The position numbers were made by a program, and so were the translations under genes. 64,000 nt of DNA from Megalobrama amblycephala (Eukaryota; Chordata; Actinopteri; Cypriniformes; Xenocyprididae). Position 1 is the first letter of the stretch. Each line of letters starts with the position of its first letter. Location: the NCBI RefSeq assembly GCF_018812025.1, contig NC_063052.1, forward strand, positions 28,792,068 to 28,856,067. The letters run 5' to 3'. This document shows, one piece after another, positions 11,836 to 24,720 of this stretch. The notes beneath the pieces are model-generated. The model was given only the letters and a program-made list of their open reading frames with translations. It was not told the origin of the DNA and did no database searches.

Positions 11836-12544
11836 TCAAAAGTTTGGGGTCAGTAAGATCCTACTTTTTAAAATGAAATTAATACTTTTGTTCAGTAAGC
11901 ACATATTAAATTGATTAAAAGTGAAAGTAAAACCTTTTGCTTTGTTACAAAAAATATATATATTTCAAATAATTGCTGTTCTTTTAAAGGGATAGTTCAC
12001 CCAAAAATGAAAATTTGATGTTTATCTGCTTACCCCCAGGGCATCCAAGATGTAGGTGACTTTGTTTCTTCAGTAGAACACAAATGATGATTTTTAACTC
12101 CAACCATTGCGGTCTGTCAGTGGTATAATGCAAGTCAGTGGGAATTTAGTCTATAAGAGTCAAAAAAACTTGCATAGACAAATCCAAATTAAACCCTGCG
12201 GCTCGTGACGACATATTGATGTTCTGTTACTGTTCAGTTTCTCGCACAAACTGATCGTTTCGTGTCTTAGGACATAAATGTGTCGTCACGAGCCGCAGGG
12301 TTTAATTTGTATTTGTCTGTGCATGTTTTTTTTTTTTTACTCTCATGGATTTTGTTACCATTGACATGCATTATAAGACTGGTTGGAGTTAAAAAATCAT
12401 CATTTGTGTTCTACTGAAGAAACAAAGTCACCTACATTTTGGATGCCCTGGGGGTAAGCAGATAAACATCAAATTTTCATTTTTGGGTGAACTATCCCTT
12501 TGAACTTTCTATTCATCAAAGAATACAAAAAAAAAAGAAAATAG
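11836..12544 (+). repeat. AAAGTTTG interspersed repeat, copy 2, interrupted
   Basis: Starts GTTCAAAAGTTTGGGGTCAG. The repeat is broken at the CTTTTGAACTTTC site by the 11987-12500 palindrome and resumes at 12501 (TGAACTTTCTATTCATC). This shows the palindrome is the younger insertion. Confidence 0.75.
11987..12500. mobile_element. long palindromic TIR element (AGTTCACCCAAAAATG family), nested
   Basis: The arms match over more than 200 bases: GGATAGTTCACCCAAAAATG on the left and CATTTTTGGGTGAACTATCC on the right, with inner paired blocks such as GGCTCGTGACGACA / TGTCGTCACGAGCC. It lies within the AAAGTTTG repeat. No coding capacity. Confidence 0.85.
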
Positions 12545-12640
12545 GGATGCCCCCTAATAGTCGACTAAACGCTTAGTTGACCAAAATTGTATTAGTTGGT
12601 TAGTCGCAGAAAATAAATAAATAAATAAATAAATGTGGCG
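12545..12640 (+). repeat. hAT-like TIR fragment and AAAT microsatellite
   Basis: CCCCCTAATAGTCGACTAAA and TTAGTTGACC at the left are the end of a short element whose inverted counterpart (GTCGACTATTAGGGGG) is seen in another copy near 41516. An AAAT tandem array lies at 12614-12635. No far end was delimited. Confidence 0.5.
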
Positions 12641-13555
12641 AAGTCACACTGTCCGTGAGGGACAGATCATTAATGGCAGGTCCTTGTGGTAATTACAGTA
12701 TATCAGGCAGGAAATCCAAATATTCATCTATCATCCATCAACCTCAAATATGGCTTATCATATGAAACATGTAGTAGCAACTTTACTTGGCCACTTGCAC
12801 AAATGTTTACAGAGATAAATGTGCGCTATTATTAGGCACATATACAAGTGGAGTGCGGAAGCTAAAGTATTAACGCTCTTACTGCATGACATGGAGGCGC
12901 CGGCACAATCACTTGCATTTTTCCCTGATAATAGCAGAAACACCTTAAAATATTTCATATTTTTTCATATCCAAATAATTTTTGGTCATACAGAAAAGAG
13001 TAATACCTCAACTAATAACTACTTTTATTTGTATAAACTTTATTGTAAAATAAAGAAAACACACAGGACGCCATCTTGCTGAACTGGAACGTGTCACAAA
13101 AATTAACCCAAACTAGGGTTGTTTTTCTCACAGACATGAGAAATATTATCTATGGAAAGCTTGAAATGTCTACTTTTAAACCAATTAAAATACTCTCTTT
13201 ATTTGTAATCCGTATGAAAGGTGCATTTCTCCTATAGGTGCGTTCATTATACTGTGGAGATGGCGAGGCAGCATTGTCAACTTAATCTCTGCAGCCAACA
13301 CTGACTCAGAAAACACTAGTTTAGTAATAAATAATTGAAATGTCTTCCTGCACATTTGCTGGTGCTTTGCAGTGTGTGAAATAAGCTATATTACACCCTC
13401 TTTAAAAAGTAACATTTTAAACTATCTCAATGAACACAAAAACAATTTCCAAAATGTTGACAAGACTAAGTTTAATATAACATCTGTTAACTTATAACAT
13501 GAAAGTAAGGTTAATAATATAACTTAGATTACACGTTTTTCAGTTTTACTCAAAT
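12641..13555. other. gene-free stretch
   Basis: AT-rich sequence without an exon, probably the decayed interior of the hAT-like element starting at 12545. Short frames on both strands look like chance. Confidence 0.4.
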
Positions 13556-13602
13556 TAGGGTGTTGCAAAAATAAGTACACCCCACAACAAAAACTACTAC
13601 AT

Positions 13603-15133
13603 CTAGTACTTTGTATGGCCTCCATGATTTTTAACGACAGCACCAAGTCTTCTAGGCATGGAATGAACAAGTTGGCGACATTTTGCAACATCTATCTTTT
13701 TCCATTCTTCAAGAATGACCTCTTTTAGAGACTGGATGCTGGATGGAGAGTGATGCTCAACTTGTCTCTTCAGAATTCCCCATAGGTGTTCGATTGGGTT
13801 CAGATCAGGAGCCACTGAATCACTTTCAAACTTTTCTTCTTCAGATATCCAACAGTGGCCTTAGATGTGTGTTTAGGATCCTTGTCATGTTAGAAAAGTG
13901 CATGACGACCAAGGGCACGGAGTGATGGTAGCATCTTCTCTTTCAGTATAGAGCAGTACATCTGTGAATTCATGATGCCATCAATGAAATGCAGCTCCCC
14001 GACACCAGCAGCACTCATGCAGCCCCACATAAGGACACTGCCACCACCATGTTTCACTGTAGGCACCATGCATTTTTCTTTGTGTTCCTCACCTTGGCGA
14101 CGCCATACGGTTTTGAAGCCATCAGTTCCACAAACATTTATCTTGGGCTCATCACTCCAGAGTATAGAGTCCCAGTAGTCTTGTCAGCATGGGCCCTGGC
14201 AAACTCTAGGCGGGCTTTTTTGTGCCTGGGCTTTAGGAGAGGCTTCTTTCGTGGACGGCACCCATGCATGCCATTCCTCTGCAGTGTATACCGTATTGTG
14301 TCACGGGAAATAGTCATCCCAGTTTGGCTTTCTACTTCTTTAGATAACTGCAGCGAATTGCATGCCGATTTTCTTCAACCCTTCTCATCAGAAGATGCTA
14401 CTGTCAAGGTGTTAACTTCTGTGTAAGACCTGGGGTGTGTTTCCCAAAAGCATTGTTAGCCAACTAACATAGCAAGTTCCGTCGTTACTTACATAGTTCA
14501 ACGATTTGGTGTTTCCCAAAATAAGCAAGCTGACATTAAGTACAATGTATATCTTTTATTTCGAATATATACAAATGTCATTTATATATTTTAGTTTGTC
14601 AAGAGATTTAAGGCTCCATTTTTGAATAGTGCGCACTTGCTCTAGTACGTCAGAACAAGCATTTGATTTAATCTGGAAATAAAGCTAAATAACTGAGGAA
14701 AATGAGAATTAGTCCTCTAATGTCATGTCCGTAATTTATAGCAGAAATTCTAGCATTAATTCGATCTCAAACGGATTCATTTAAAGAAGTTATTATTCCA
14801 CCACCTGCGTGACGTCATTCACCAACCAGGTTGAACGACAAGTATGCAACAATACGGCTTCGGGAAACAGTCGTGACTAGCTAGTTGATTTGTTCAGCGA
14901 TGCATCGTATTATGGTAGTTCAGCAGCGAGTTACATCGTTGTTCGGGAAACGAACCCCTGGACGTCTCCGTGAGATGGTTGCAGTTCCATCTTTTTTAAA
15001 TGTTTGTACCACTTCTGCTACAGTATTCTGACTGAAGTAGTAAAGCTTTGCTGATCTTCTTGTAGTTTTCACCTTTCTGGTGTAAAGAAATTATTTTCTG
15101 TGGCATTTCTCTTCCATGTGGTGCCATTGCTGA
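13603..15133 (-). pseudogene. Tc1 transposase pseudogene
   Basis: Minus-strand translation gives recognisable Tc1 blocks: an N-terminal MPQKIISLHQKG-like helix-turn-helix (near 15100), RNGMHGCRPRKKPLL and ARLEFARAH (14180-14280), a VKHGGGSVLMWGC core (about 14030), a degraded DKDPKHT where the second catalytic Asp is expected (about 13880), and DLNPIEHLWG with the final acidic residue (13780-13805). The C-terminal frame ends at 13603. Stops, frameshifts and the 14433-14958 insertion make it inactive. The family normally cuts and pastes at TA. Confidence 0.85.
14433..14958. mobile_element. Harbinger-like MITE inserted in the Tc1 element
   Basis: Ends are GGGGTGTGTTTCCC and GGGAAACGAACCCC, an inverted repeat. 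The Tc1 sequence on either side reads ACCTG and CTGGACG, so CTG (or up to CCTGG) is duplicated. A three-base duplication with G-rich TIRs fits PIF/Harbinger MITEs. No coding region. Confidence 0.75.
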
Positions 15134-15164
15134 CAGCATGAAATGGGAAGGAAGCAGAAGAGAC

Positions 15165-15215
15165 TTTTTTTTAAAAGCATTAAAAAACTCTTACTGACCC
15201 CAAACTTTTAAAAAG
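15165..15215 (-). repeat. AAAGTTTG repeat, terminal fragment
   Basis: CTTACTGACCCCAAACTTTT is the inverted counterpart of the end at 11836-11870. It closes the composite region 11836-15215, which is bounded by opposite ends of the same family. Confidence 0.6.
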
Positions 15216-16392
15216 TAGTGTATATATAATTCTATATAGTCACATTGTGAGATATAAACTTGAAATTATAGGAATTATGAGATATAAAACTGCAAGAGTG
15301 AGATATTATTGTAATTACAAGAAATAAAGTCAGAATTACATTTTCTGTTTTTTAATTCCCATGGGAAACAAATGTTTTCTGGCTGGATTCAAACCTGCGT
15401 CTTCTACGTGATCCTCAAGACTCAATTTAAAGCATACATACTGTACCACATTTTTCTCTCCATCGTGTTTTCTAAAAACACAGTTAACTTTTGGCATGAA
15501 ACCTAGTTATGCTAGGGCTTTGTTAGCATGCAGAGAGAGCAAATGAATCCTCAGGGATATGTAAAATAAAGTATCCCTGAATGGCTTCCAATACCTTCAA
15601 ATAAATCTGTGATAATAGGGCAGGATTCACATTTAACTGCACATTGAAATCAAGCTACGAAACTCACATTTGATTTCATTTTGTCTTCAGAAGCCTTGCA
15701 TCTTGAGCCATCCTAGTTGCAAGGTAGCCAAACACACCCCATAATTTCCAAGTTGTGGGTGTCTAGCTTTCAAACCTAGGTTAAATTACAGCACCATGAC
15801 CAGTTTAGCTGGAACCTAAGAGGAACAGTTGCACCCTCTGACATTTCTTACCTCTCAAGAGCCATTAAGACAAATAGCCTCTCCCCCCCTTAGCTCACTT
15901 GATGAAGGACATTGACCTTCTGATGGAGGCCTTATTTGATGTGAACCTGATAGCACCATCTTTTCAGCAGACAGATCCTACCTCTATTCCCAGAATGCCT
16001 TTGGGAGACAGTTTGATGTAATGGGAGTTATATAAGTTAGATGTACAGAGCTGAGAGAGAGGGAGGTGACGAGAGAGAGGGAGTCGGAGATGGTTGTAAA
16101 TTTTTAATTTATTTGGTGCAGCGGCAGCCGCTGTGTCCTGCCCTCATGCACTCACCCTCAGTCTCCGTCTGACTCGCTCCGGAGAATCATCAGACCCCGT
16201 GTGTGCGCATGTACGCATGCGTCTGTGTTATTGTGTACAAAGTGTAAATAATTACTCAAGCTTTCTGGTTGGCTGCTTTAGCTCAGGGGTGTTTGAACAG
16301 TTTTTTTAAAAGGTTGGTTATTTTTATGATACAATCAAATATTCATGGAGGATAGACGCCTTCCAATGACGCACCCATTTGTGGAAGAGTGG

Positions 16393-16394
<2 letters not shown>
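15216..16394. other. gene-free stretch
   Basis: GAGATATAAAC-type words at 15248-15330 are decayed members of the array family seen at 29519. The rest, including a GA-rich tract at 16050-16090, has no recognisable exon. Probably efna3 intron 1 or upstream intergenic DNA. Confidence 0.4.

Positions 16395-16469
<75 letters not shown>
16395..16469. repeat. (GT)n microsatellite, about 37 units
   Basis: Uninterrupted GT dinucleotides, ending in GTGC. It produces a poly-His/Thr frame on the minus strand that is not a gene. Confidence 0.98.
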
Positions 16470-16470
<1 letters not shown>

Positions 16471-18239
16471 ATGAACAAAGACATTTATGAAGAATAAGCA
16501 CATTAGATATGTGTGAATTACTGCACATTAGTTTAAATCATGTTAATCTGTACTTTTAGAACACTCTCTTAAAGGTCAAGTGTGTAATTTTTTTGTACAG
16601 CTAGCGCCATTAAGCTGAATTTTCAAGCAGTTTTTTGGGCTTTTTCCCCACTTAGTGACTGTTAAAGAATCAGATCACAATTCAGGTCAGGTTCGAATCT
16701 GAATCTCCCATGTGACCACAAAGACCTAAAACTTCAGGAGGAGGTGTCGACCACTATGTCTTGTAATGAAATGCAACAATTTGTTCACAGATGGATCTCA
16801 CAAAAATACATCCAGGTGAAAAAAGAGATTGTATAGTTAATTTTAATGATATTTAAGCACATTTCCTCCCCTTGTTTGTTTGTTTGTTTGGTTACTAATT
16901 TAAATGCGAATTTTCATTCTTTTTCTTTTGGGGTAAAAATGACTATGCTACGGAGCCCCTAAAGGGACCTTTGCAAAAGATAAAAAATTGACAGAGTTTT
17001 GCGTGCTCACGAGAAACTTTTGCGTGCACACGAGAAATGTATTGCATGCGCTAGGGATATGACGGTGAGAAATTTTTCACCAGTTAATCGACATGTGACA
17101 ACACCGGTAATACTGATGTCACCAGGGGGCGGGGCCTCCACCTCTATTTTTTGTACATCGCTTATGACTGCCGCTTATGAAATTAGCGGCAGTTTTGAAT
17201 CGTGGGTTATTATTCTTACCGAAAAACACAACAACGAAACAATACAATGACAAACTTGCTTATATTAGAACGTTTATTAACAAATGAATAAGAATACAAT
17301 ATAAAATAATAAATTGGCTAATTAACACATTCATATAAATAACTGAAAATCAAACCGTGGAACCAAATAAATAAGGAACAGAAAGTTTAAGTTCTTTAGT
17401 CAAGAGCAGTGAGTAATCCTCTCTCTTACCTTTGATTAACATTAATGACACTTTAAGATCTGCCGCTGCTACACACAACGGGGATCTGACACGTCCCATT
17501 TTCTCACAAATCTTTACGTTCACTTAAGACTTAATTTAACTAATTTAAGACTGGTCTTATGAGGACACTCGACAAAACGGGCATTTCGACATAATTTCTG
17601 TGTGATATGTTTCGTTCAAGCGCGGTAGAGAACTCGATACTGGTGCCCATTGTGTGTGTGTCAAATAGGCAGGACATTTTTTTATATAAAAAAAAAAAAA
17701 TTTATGTGTCTATATTGGATCAGCCAATACTGGATATTTAATTTAATTATGCATGCAAATTTTTCCTGTTTTTACATTAAGATTATTTTTGCCATCATCT
17801 AATGCTCATTTAAAGTGTTTAAATCTGTAAATCTATACATTTTTAAAAATGCTAGCAATTTAACATAATCTTACATGTAAATGTCAAAATTATTATCCAA
17901 TTTTTATAGTTATTAAAATGTTATGTAGCATTTAAAATATTTTTTTGTTGTTGTTTTTAGTGTTTTATTTTTAATTTATTTCTGCAAAATAGTATATAAT
18001 TTTAATATGGGCAATTTAATGGTTATCGGCCATAGCACGAAAAGTGTTTTGTTTGTTTTTTGTTTGTTTTTAATTTGCCAGCTAGTGCCAGCATTTTTGA
18101 TCATTTTCAAAAAACTTTCATGACCCCAAAGATATTCCGTTGTATGAATATCTGAAAATACAATATATAAAAAGAAAGAACAAAGCCTCTGCTTTTAAAC
18201 AAACAACAACAAAACATTTTATTCTAGTTTTATGCATTT
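16470..18239. other. gene-free stretch with probable decayed TE sequence
   Basis: 16985-17260 contains tandem-like words (TTTTGCGTGC/CACGAGAAA) and CTAGGGATATGACGG, which looks like a hAT-type end. No matching terminus was delimited and no exon was seen. Confidence 0.4.
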
Positions 18240-18257
18240 GTTTTTTGTTTTGTTTTG

Positions 18258-18288
<31 letters not shown>

Positions 18289-18292
18289 GTTT
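18240..18292. repeat. (GTTTT)n microsatellite
   Basis: About eight to nine GTTTT units flanked by T-rich sequence. Simple repeat. Confidence 0.95.
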
Positions 18293-20437
18293 TTTAACAC
18301 TTGAATGTGGGCAATTAAGAAGTTGAGAAGATCTCAAGACTACGTCTGGATTGGATTCAGAATGATGATCAAAACCTAGATTGAGTAGTTTGCGCCCAGC
18401 AACAACCCAAAAGCTTGCACATTCCTATTCCTTTTCCTGGGTCGACATTGCTTTCTAATGTTTGGCAGTTTTGATTTAAATGCTGTTTAATGTCCGATGA
18501 CTACATTAGCTTAAACAATGCTTCTGTCGCTTGTTTCTGCTGCTTCTTTGCTTGTGTTTTGAGCCAGAGATTCTGTGCTATTTCAGAATATGCGTAATAG
18601 TGTCCCCTACCGTATAACAGTGAAAACACGGATTGTCGAAAAATTGTCTATATCTACTGTCTATGGCGGGGAAAGATTTCCCTACTAGCAATCACAGTGT
18701 TCAAGGTTCAGAGGTCAGCATTATTATATCTCCTCGATTTTAACATCTGAATCAGTTAGTCTCTCTCTATCCCCTCCTGTCTCACTCTAAAGGAGGAGAG
18801 TGAGAGCTAGCACCTTTGTGTGTCAGACTTCCTGAAGAGAGTGGCGGCTCCCCATCGCATTGTTCACTTCAAAGACAGCGCTGCTCATTCTATGCTCTTT
18901 GAACAGACACAAGTGGGTCTACTGTAATTTGTCTGCCAAATAAAGCTCTTGGAGAGCGACGAGTGTATGTGTCTGAATGCGCTACTGTAAGAGCTCAGCT
19001 GGGGATGAGACATCTCTCAAGCATCAATAATTTAGAAACTTATAAATGTTTGATACAATTGATTAGCATGTAATTGTTCTCATAATGACATCTCTAGTCT
19101 ACAAGAATTGGTATTATATTGATTTGTGCGTGCATTAGGCGCTTGAAAATGTTTTGCTTGTTAATTGATTTTTTTTCCCCTGTTGATCATAGAAATCAAC
19201 ACTTAGCATAAGATGTTTTACATCCCATTTCAAAATAAATACAAGATACAAAATCAGCTGGATATGAATCTAATTAAAATGCAGTCTTCGAGAAAACAGA
19301 TCTTTTCAATCTAGACGAGGAAAAAAAGTGGAGATGTGTATTTCCATCCATGACCTCTATGAAAAGCTCTGCGGCTGTTTCTTTAGAATGAATCGCGTTG
19401 AGATCAGAAGCCTGAGCTGTCGTCCACACAAACAAACATGAAAGGTCACATACTCTCATACACTTTCAGTCTGTTGAGTGGGTGATGGTAGTATCCGGAA
19501 CTATACTTATTCACTTATTAGTTGAGTGGCCAATATGAGCACTAGCATGAGCCTTTATTTCGGTTTTCTATAGCCTGGTCTTCTGAATAATGTGTGAATA
19601 ATGTGCAGTTTAGATGAAGTGGCCACAGATGTTCTTTAGTCCTTATTATTAATGTTGAAGGATTCAATGTTAGAATGAAATGTCCTTCTTTAACCTGACA
19701 ATGTTCTGGGCTGATCATCTGAATGGTTGGTTGTCCTCACAAATAGGATGTATTGCCATTATTTATTTGTTTGTTTGTTTGTTTTATTTACATCTTTTTG
19801 CAGATGTCAAGAAGTTTTTCCTTTTGGGCAACAAGTCTTAATTCTGAAAATTAACATTTCAGAGGGCAAAACTTCTATATTATTTACATATTTGCATGGT
19901 GCATAATGTATCATAAACAAAATAAACATGAATCAGTCTCAAGCGGAATGCCTCAAGGCATCTTTTCACTGTATGTGTGCAAAAACATATATTCGAACAG
20001 GGACATTTCTCAGAGATAAATCAATATAGTCTTGTTGTTGTTGTTGTTGTTTTCCTAAAAAAAAGTAATTATAATAATCATAATAATAAAGATTGTTACT
20101 ATTTATAATATATTATGATAGCTTTGAAACTGATGTTTTAAACATTTGATTGTGACCGACATTTTTTTTTTACCATTAATTGTTTATTATTACTATTATT
20201 ATTAATGCAAAGTTGTTTTGTGATTTAAATGAGCATAAATGTATTTTCATCTTTATTTAGTGCTTTGTCTAACTTTTTAGCTTGAAATGTTATCCAGTTC
20301 TCAATTGAGAGTGAATCACTATTTAAAACATTTAGTAATTGTACAAACAATACATTAAATAAAACTACCTGTGAACATCAATATGTTTCTGTTATGTTCC
20401 TGTTATGGCATTGTTGAGTGCTGTTCTTTAGAAGCCA
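18293..20437. other. gene-free stretch
   Basis: No exon recognised. 18780-18965 has mixed, less AT-rich, non-repetitive sequence that might be a conserved noncoding element, but nothing in the sequence alone proves it. A TTTG array lies near 19765-19785 and TTG near 20033-20051. Confidence 0.4.
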
Positions 20438-20441
20438 TTAA

Positions 20442-21257
20442 AGGTGCCCTAGAATTAAATATTGAATTTACCGTGGCATAGTTGAATAACAAGAGTTCAG
20501 TACATGGAAAAGACATACACTGAGTTTCAAACTCCATTGTTTCCTCCTTCTTATATAAATCTCATTTGTTTAAAAGACCTCCGAAGAACAGGCGAATCTC
20601 AACATAACACCCAAATGGCAGATGGAGCGATAATAACTGACATGATCCATGATAACATGATATTTTTAGTGATATTTGTGAATTGTCTTTCTAAATGTTT
20701 CGTTAGCATGTTGCTAATGTACTGTTAAATGTGGTTAAAGTTACCATCGTTTATTACTGTATTCACGGAGACAAGAGAGCAGTCGCTATTTTCATTATTA
20801 AACACTTGCAGTCTGTATAATGCATAATTATACAGTGCATTCTTTATAAATCTCTCCAACAGTGTGTAATGTTAGCTTTAGCCACGCAGCACAGCCTCAA
20901 ACTCATTCAGAATCAAATGTAATACATCCAAATAAATACTATACTTACATGATCCGATGTATGCAAACAGCATGCATGACGAACATCTTGTAAAGATCCA
21001 TTTTGAGGGTTATGTTAGCTGTGTAAACTGTGTTTATGCTGTTCAAGGCAAGCGCGAGCTCAGGGGGCGGGGGAGCACGAGAATTAAAGGGGCCGCAACC
21101 TATATATCGGTGCATAGTTAATGATGCCCCAAAATAGGCAGTTAAAAAATGAATTTAAAAAAATCTATGGGGTATTTTGAGCTGAAACTTCACAGACACA
21201 TTCAGGGGACACCTTAGACTTATATTACATCTTTTAAAAATAAGTTCTAGGGCACCT
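20442..21257 (-). mobile_element. TTAA-flanked TIR element (AGGTGCC ends), copy B
   Basis: TTAA at 20438-20441 and 21258-21261 flank AGGTGCCCTAGAATTAA and TTCTAGGGCACCT. It is the same family as 8054-8902 but inverted, with cleaner ends. The 74-codon frame inside (20504-20728) is not a recognisable protein. Relative to related copies, the block around 20605-20615 appears deleted. Confidence 0.88.
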
Positions 21258-21440
21258 TTAATTGGTAGACCTGATACTAAAGATATGATTTAATAGCAAA
21301 GTGTAAATACTGGTGAAAAATATCAGTTAAACCAATGATCAGAGCATAATTGCTCAGAATTACTATTAATTCCTCCATTTTGTCTATACTCAACTACTGA
21401 GGATGATCACATGAGCACTTCTGCTCTCCCATTGGTTGTT

Positions 21441-21776
21441 GCAGTGTTGGCAGTAACGCATTACAAGTAATGCAACTTATGTAATCAGATTACTTTTTTT
21501 AAGTAACTATTAAAGTAACATTACTTTTAAATTCACAACAAAATATCTGAGTTACTTTTTCAATAAGTAACACAAGTTAGTTAGTTTGTTACTTGTACTT
21601 TGCTAATTCGTTTCACTTTTGGTGTGCCAAAAACAAGCAAGCCTAGCCCAGGTGATAAAAATTAATGCAAAAGTAAAGTAACACAGAAAATAACTAAGTA
21701 ATGCAATTAGTTACTTCTAAGGGAGTAATACAATATTGTAACATGTTACAATTAAACGTAACTTTCCCAACACTGC
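21441..21776. mobile_element. short TIR element (GCAGTGTTGG ends)
   Basis: GCAGTGTTGGCAGTAACG at the left mirrors CGTAACTTTCCCAACACTGC at the right. The interior repeats AAGTAACTTATTAC-like words (AAGTAATGC, TAAGTAAC). Common in fish genomes as a non-autonomous element; no coding capacity. Confidence 0.8.
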
Positions 21777-24179
21777 TTATTTGCATATAGTTAAACAATG
21801 CTCAACTCTGCTCAACCACATTGAATTGGCAATGTCTGCTGTCACTCAAATTATCAGCCCTCATTGAAAATGAATGACTTATGGGCACTTTGTTGCTGTA
21901 AATTGCTGTAAGTGTGAATGCTGATACTTAGAATTGCGGTTAAAATCCAATTTCGACAGTATGTGTGGCTTTATACCCAAAGCGTTTTAGCAGAAAGATG
22001 CTGGTTCTCAGGTTTCTATTACCACTGAAGATGTGTCTTTTTTGGATTCTTTAGATTATGTACGGTAGATTTTGAGAATCTTCCTGTCTCTCTCTGTATC
22101 TCACTGTCTCTCTCATGCTCTCTCTCTATCCACCCATGTGAATCATTCACGGATTGCCCCCGGGAGTGAATTTTCTGTGTTATAGCTTTAACCTTTTACA
22201 GGGAATCCATCACAGTAATAGCCAGCCAAGACTGCGTCAGATACCATTTTTGCAATGTTTAAAGCTCAGAAGCAAACTGTGCACAGAGCTGCAGTTGTGT
22301 GATAAAAACATATAATGATGTGTGAAGCCTGGCGTGGACTAAACGAAATAGTTTGGGATGCATGTTACTGAATTTTATAGAGCTGGAATATCGTTAGCTT
22401 GGGATGCATGTTATCAAGTTTTATAGAGCTGAAAGATTGTTAGATGTAGTGAATGCATTTGAAGGCATGGCAAGGTGTTAATCATTCAGCTGTATGAAGT
22501 ATGTATGTAATTGGTAGTTGTATAGCATTTAATAGTATGTGTTACTTGTTTGTCAGGCAAGTGTACTGCAGTGTAATTTAGCTGACATAGACAGCAGAGT
22601 AATAAATATCAACAGTGGCACAGCTGTTAGCAGAAAACTACTTTAACTTGTTAGCCTTAGCTTTTGAAAAAAATCCCAAGAAATGTCAATGCTCAACCTA
22701 AAACAGATACAGTTCATGAAGCCTTTCCACTAAAAGCATAAGTTTGGTCTAAAGCCACATGCCTGACCATGTTATATTTCAAATCTGAAGATGACAAGTC
22801 TAAAACTCTGAGTTTTATTAAATGTTTTTCAAGATCATGTCATGTGATTTTATTTTGAGAAGACTCTTAAAGTCTAACTGATGTTTATTGCCATTTTCTA
22901 AGCATCCATTCAGTGTATTGTCTCTATTGTTTTGTGGTGCAAACTGCCCCATTCAGTTTCAATCTCCCCTGCACACATTCACGCCTCTCCGGACGGGTTA
23001 TGGCTCTAATTATTCTTTTATTTTGTCTTCATTATAATTACTGATGGCTTTCTATTCCAGATTTAATCCCTAATTTCTTTGATCAAACTTCTCACTTCAC
23101 CTTCTTTGAAACTGTATCAATTGCCCTTCTTGAAAAAAAACAATTTCAGTGAGCTTTACCATTCAGAATTATTCATAAAAATAACTTATTTGCTCAGCTA
23201 GGTGGTAGGTGCATCGTAGGGCTAGCTAGCATGTTAGCTTAGCACACCACCAAAACACGACAATTTATACGATTAAAACCATGTTTTTGCTCCAAACTTA
23301 CTTTATATCACAAGTCGAGTGTTTTACATAACCTTCTGTGATCTTATGTGGCTTTGGATCAGAAAATCAGACAGATTATATTATTTTACAGTATTCTGCA
23401 CAGTGATAAAAGCTATGTTGATTAGCATTGCATTATAAATATAAACTGTTATTATAAAAATAGCCAACCTGGCATGAAGAACACAGATAAACAATATATT
23501 GATTGTCTTATAAAAGTGTCTATCTGCATGTTATAGCAATTTCTGGAAGCCTCTGGTATTTCCTAGAATGTCACATAATATGCTTGTTCATCACTAGTGC
23601 CATTCAGGCTGCCAATATGAATTGAAAACACCAGAGTATCCAGTGCTCATAATGCTTAGATCTGCAAATTTTGGGGGGAAAAATTAAATAAATATTACTC
23701 CTCTGTATAGAAATTAGACATAAACATGCAGAATCCATCAATATTTCTCCAAATGTGCATGCATTTGAACTAAAGCCCTGAGGGATGTTGTTTTGTCAAG
23801 CGTTTTCATGATGATCATACAGGAGTGTTTATCTCAATGAATGTGGCTGACGCTCATATTTCAATCAAAAGTTTTTCACATTAATAACTCCTGACACATA
23901 TTAACAAATTACGGTCACTATAGGATTTTGAGAGTAAAACAGAGGTAAAAAAAAAATTGAAGCTTGAGTCTTAAATCTTTTTAATGATGTATAGTTTGTC
24001 AAGGTAATTACATTACATCTAACGGTATCTATGAGCTAATTTAAACAATGAATGCTTCAGTGCGTCTGTCTCCTCGTGAAGGTTATCAGGTTAAACCATG
24101 ATGCTAATGCAGATTACACAGTTCCGAGTTCAGCCAACAATATTTTTTTATATTCGTCCAAGTAATTTTTTTGTCATTT
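21777..24179. other. gene-free stretch
   Basis: A duplicated sentence-like unit GGGATGCATGTTA (22357-22375 and 22399-22415) shows a small local duplication. A TAGCTAGC/GCTAGCTAG cluster lies near 23210-23235. No exons or full mobile elements seen. Confidence 0.4.
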
Positions 24180-24182
24180 TAA

Positions 24183-24717
24183 GGCTACGTCCACACGAAG
24201 CCGGAGCTTACCCTATCCAATCTTTTTTTTTCCTCTTCTCAAGAAATATCTGCGTCCACACGAAACCACTGAAATGACTCAAAACGATGTAGTATACATG
24301 CCAGACCAGTATGTGGCGCTGTGATTCTGCAACAGAGATAAAACAGCGAATAAGTCTTGGATCATGCGCATAAACCTTGCGCGCTGTATATAAACTATAG
24401 TAATGCATAGAAATAACACTTTATTTTGGCTCAGTAGCTTCTGCAGCACGAACACAAGCATCTAGAGTCTGCTATTGTTGTTGATGTTGCTGTTTTGTGC
24501 TGTTAGCGGCGTCTGACTAGGGTCGACACGTGGGGCGATGACATCATCGTTTCACAAAATATACAGATAGGCTGTCCACACGAAAACGCAAAGACGGCGT
24601 TTTCAGATGGGACCCGGTTTCACCTTCCGAAAACTCCCGGATCCGTGTGGACGAAACGCCTATCCGATGCAAAATTTGTGCGTATTCACAAAAACGCGTC
24701 TTCGTGTGGACGGGGCC
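24183..24717. mobile_element. Harbinger-like MITE with TAA target duplication
   Basis: GGCTACGTCCACACGAAG and CTTCGTGTGGACGGGGCC form inverted ends. TAA occurs immediately outside both (24180-24182 and 24718-24720). The TAA duplication is the standard PIF/Harbinger target. Internal repeats of the word CCACACGAAA occur. Non-coding. Confidence 0.85.
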
Positions 24718-24720
24718 TAA

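Larger units (their letters stand above)
13556..15160 (-). mobile_element. Tc1-like transposon, interrupted and decayed
   Basis: Begins TAGGGTGTTGCAAAAATAAG and reads on the minus strand. The transposase relic occupies most of the interior. A separate TIR element at 14433-14958 splits it. Flanked at the right by the 15165 fragment of the AAAGTTTG repeat, so the Tc1 may have landed in that older repeat. Exact ends were not resolved. Confidence 0.85.

Noticed and set aside
16343..16528. His/Thr-rich minus-strand frame
   Set aside because: Translation of the GT microsatellite.
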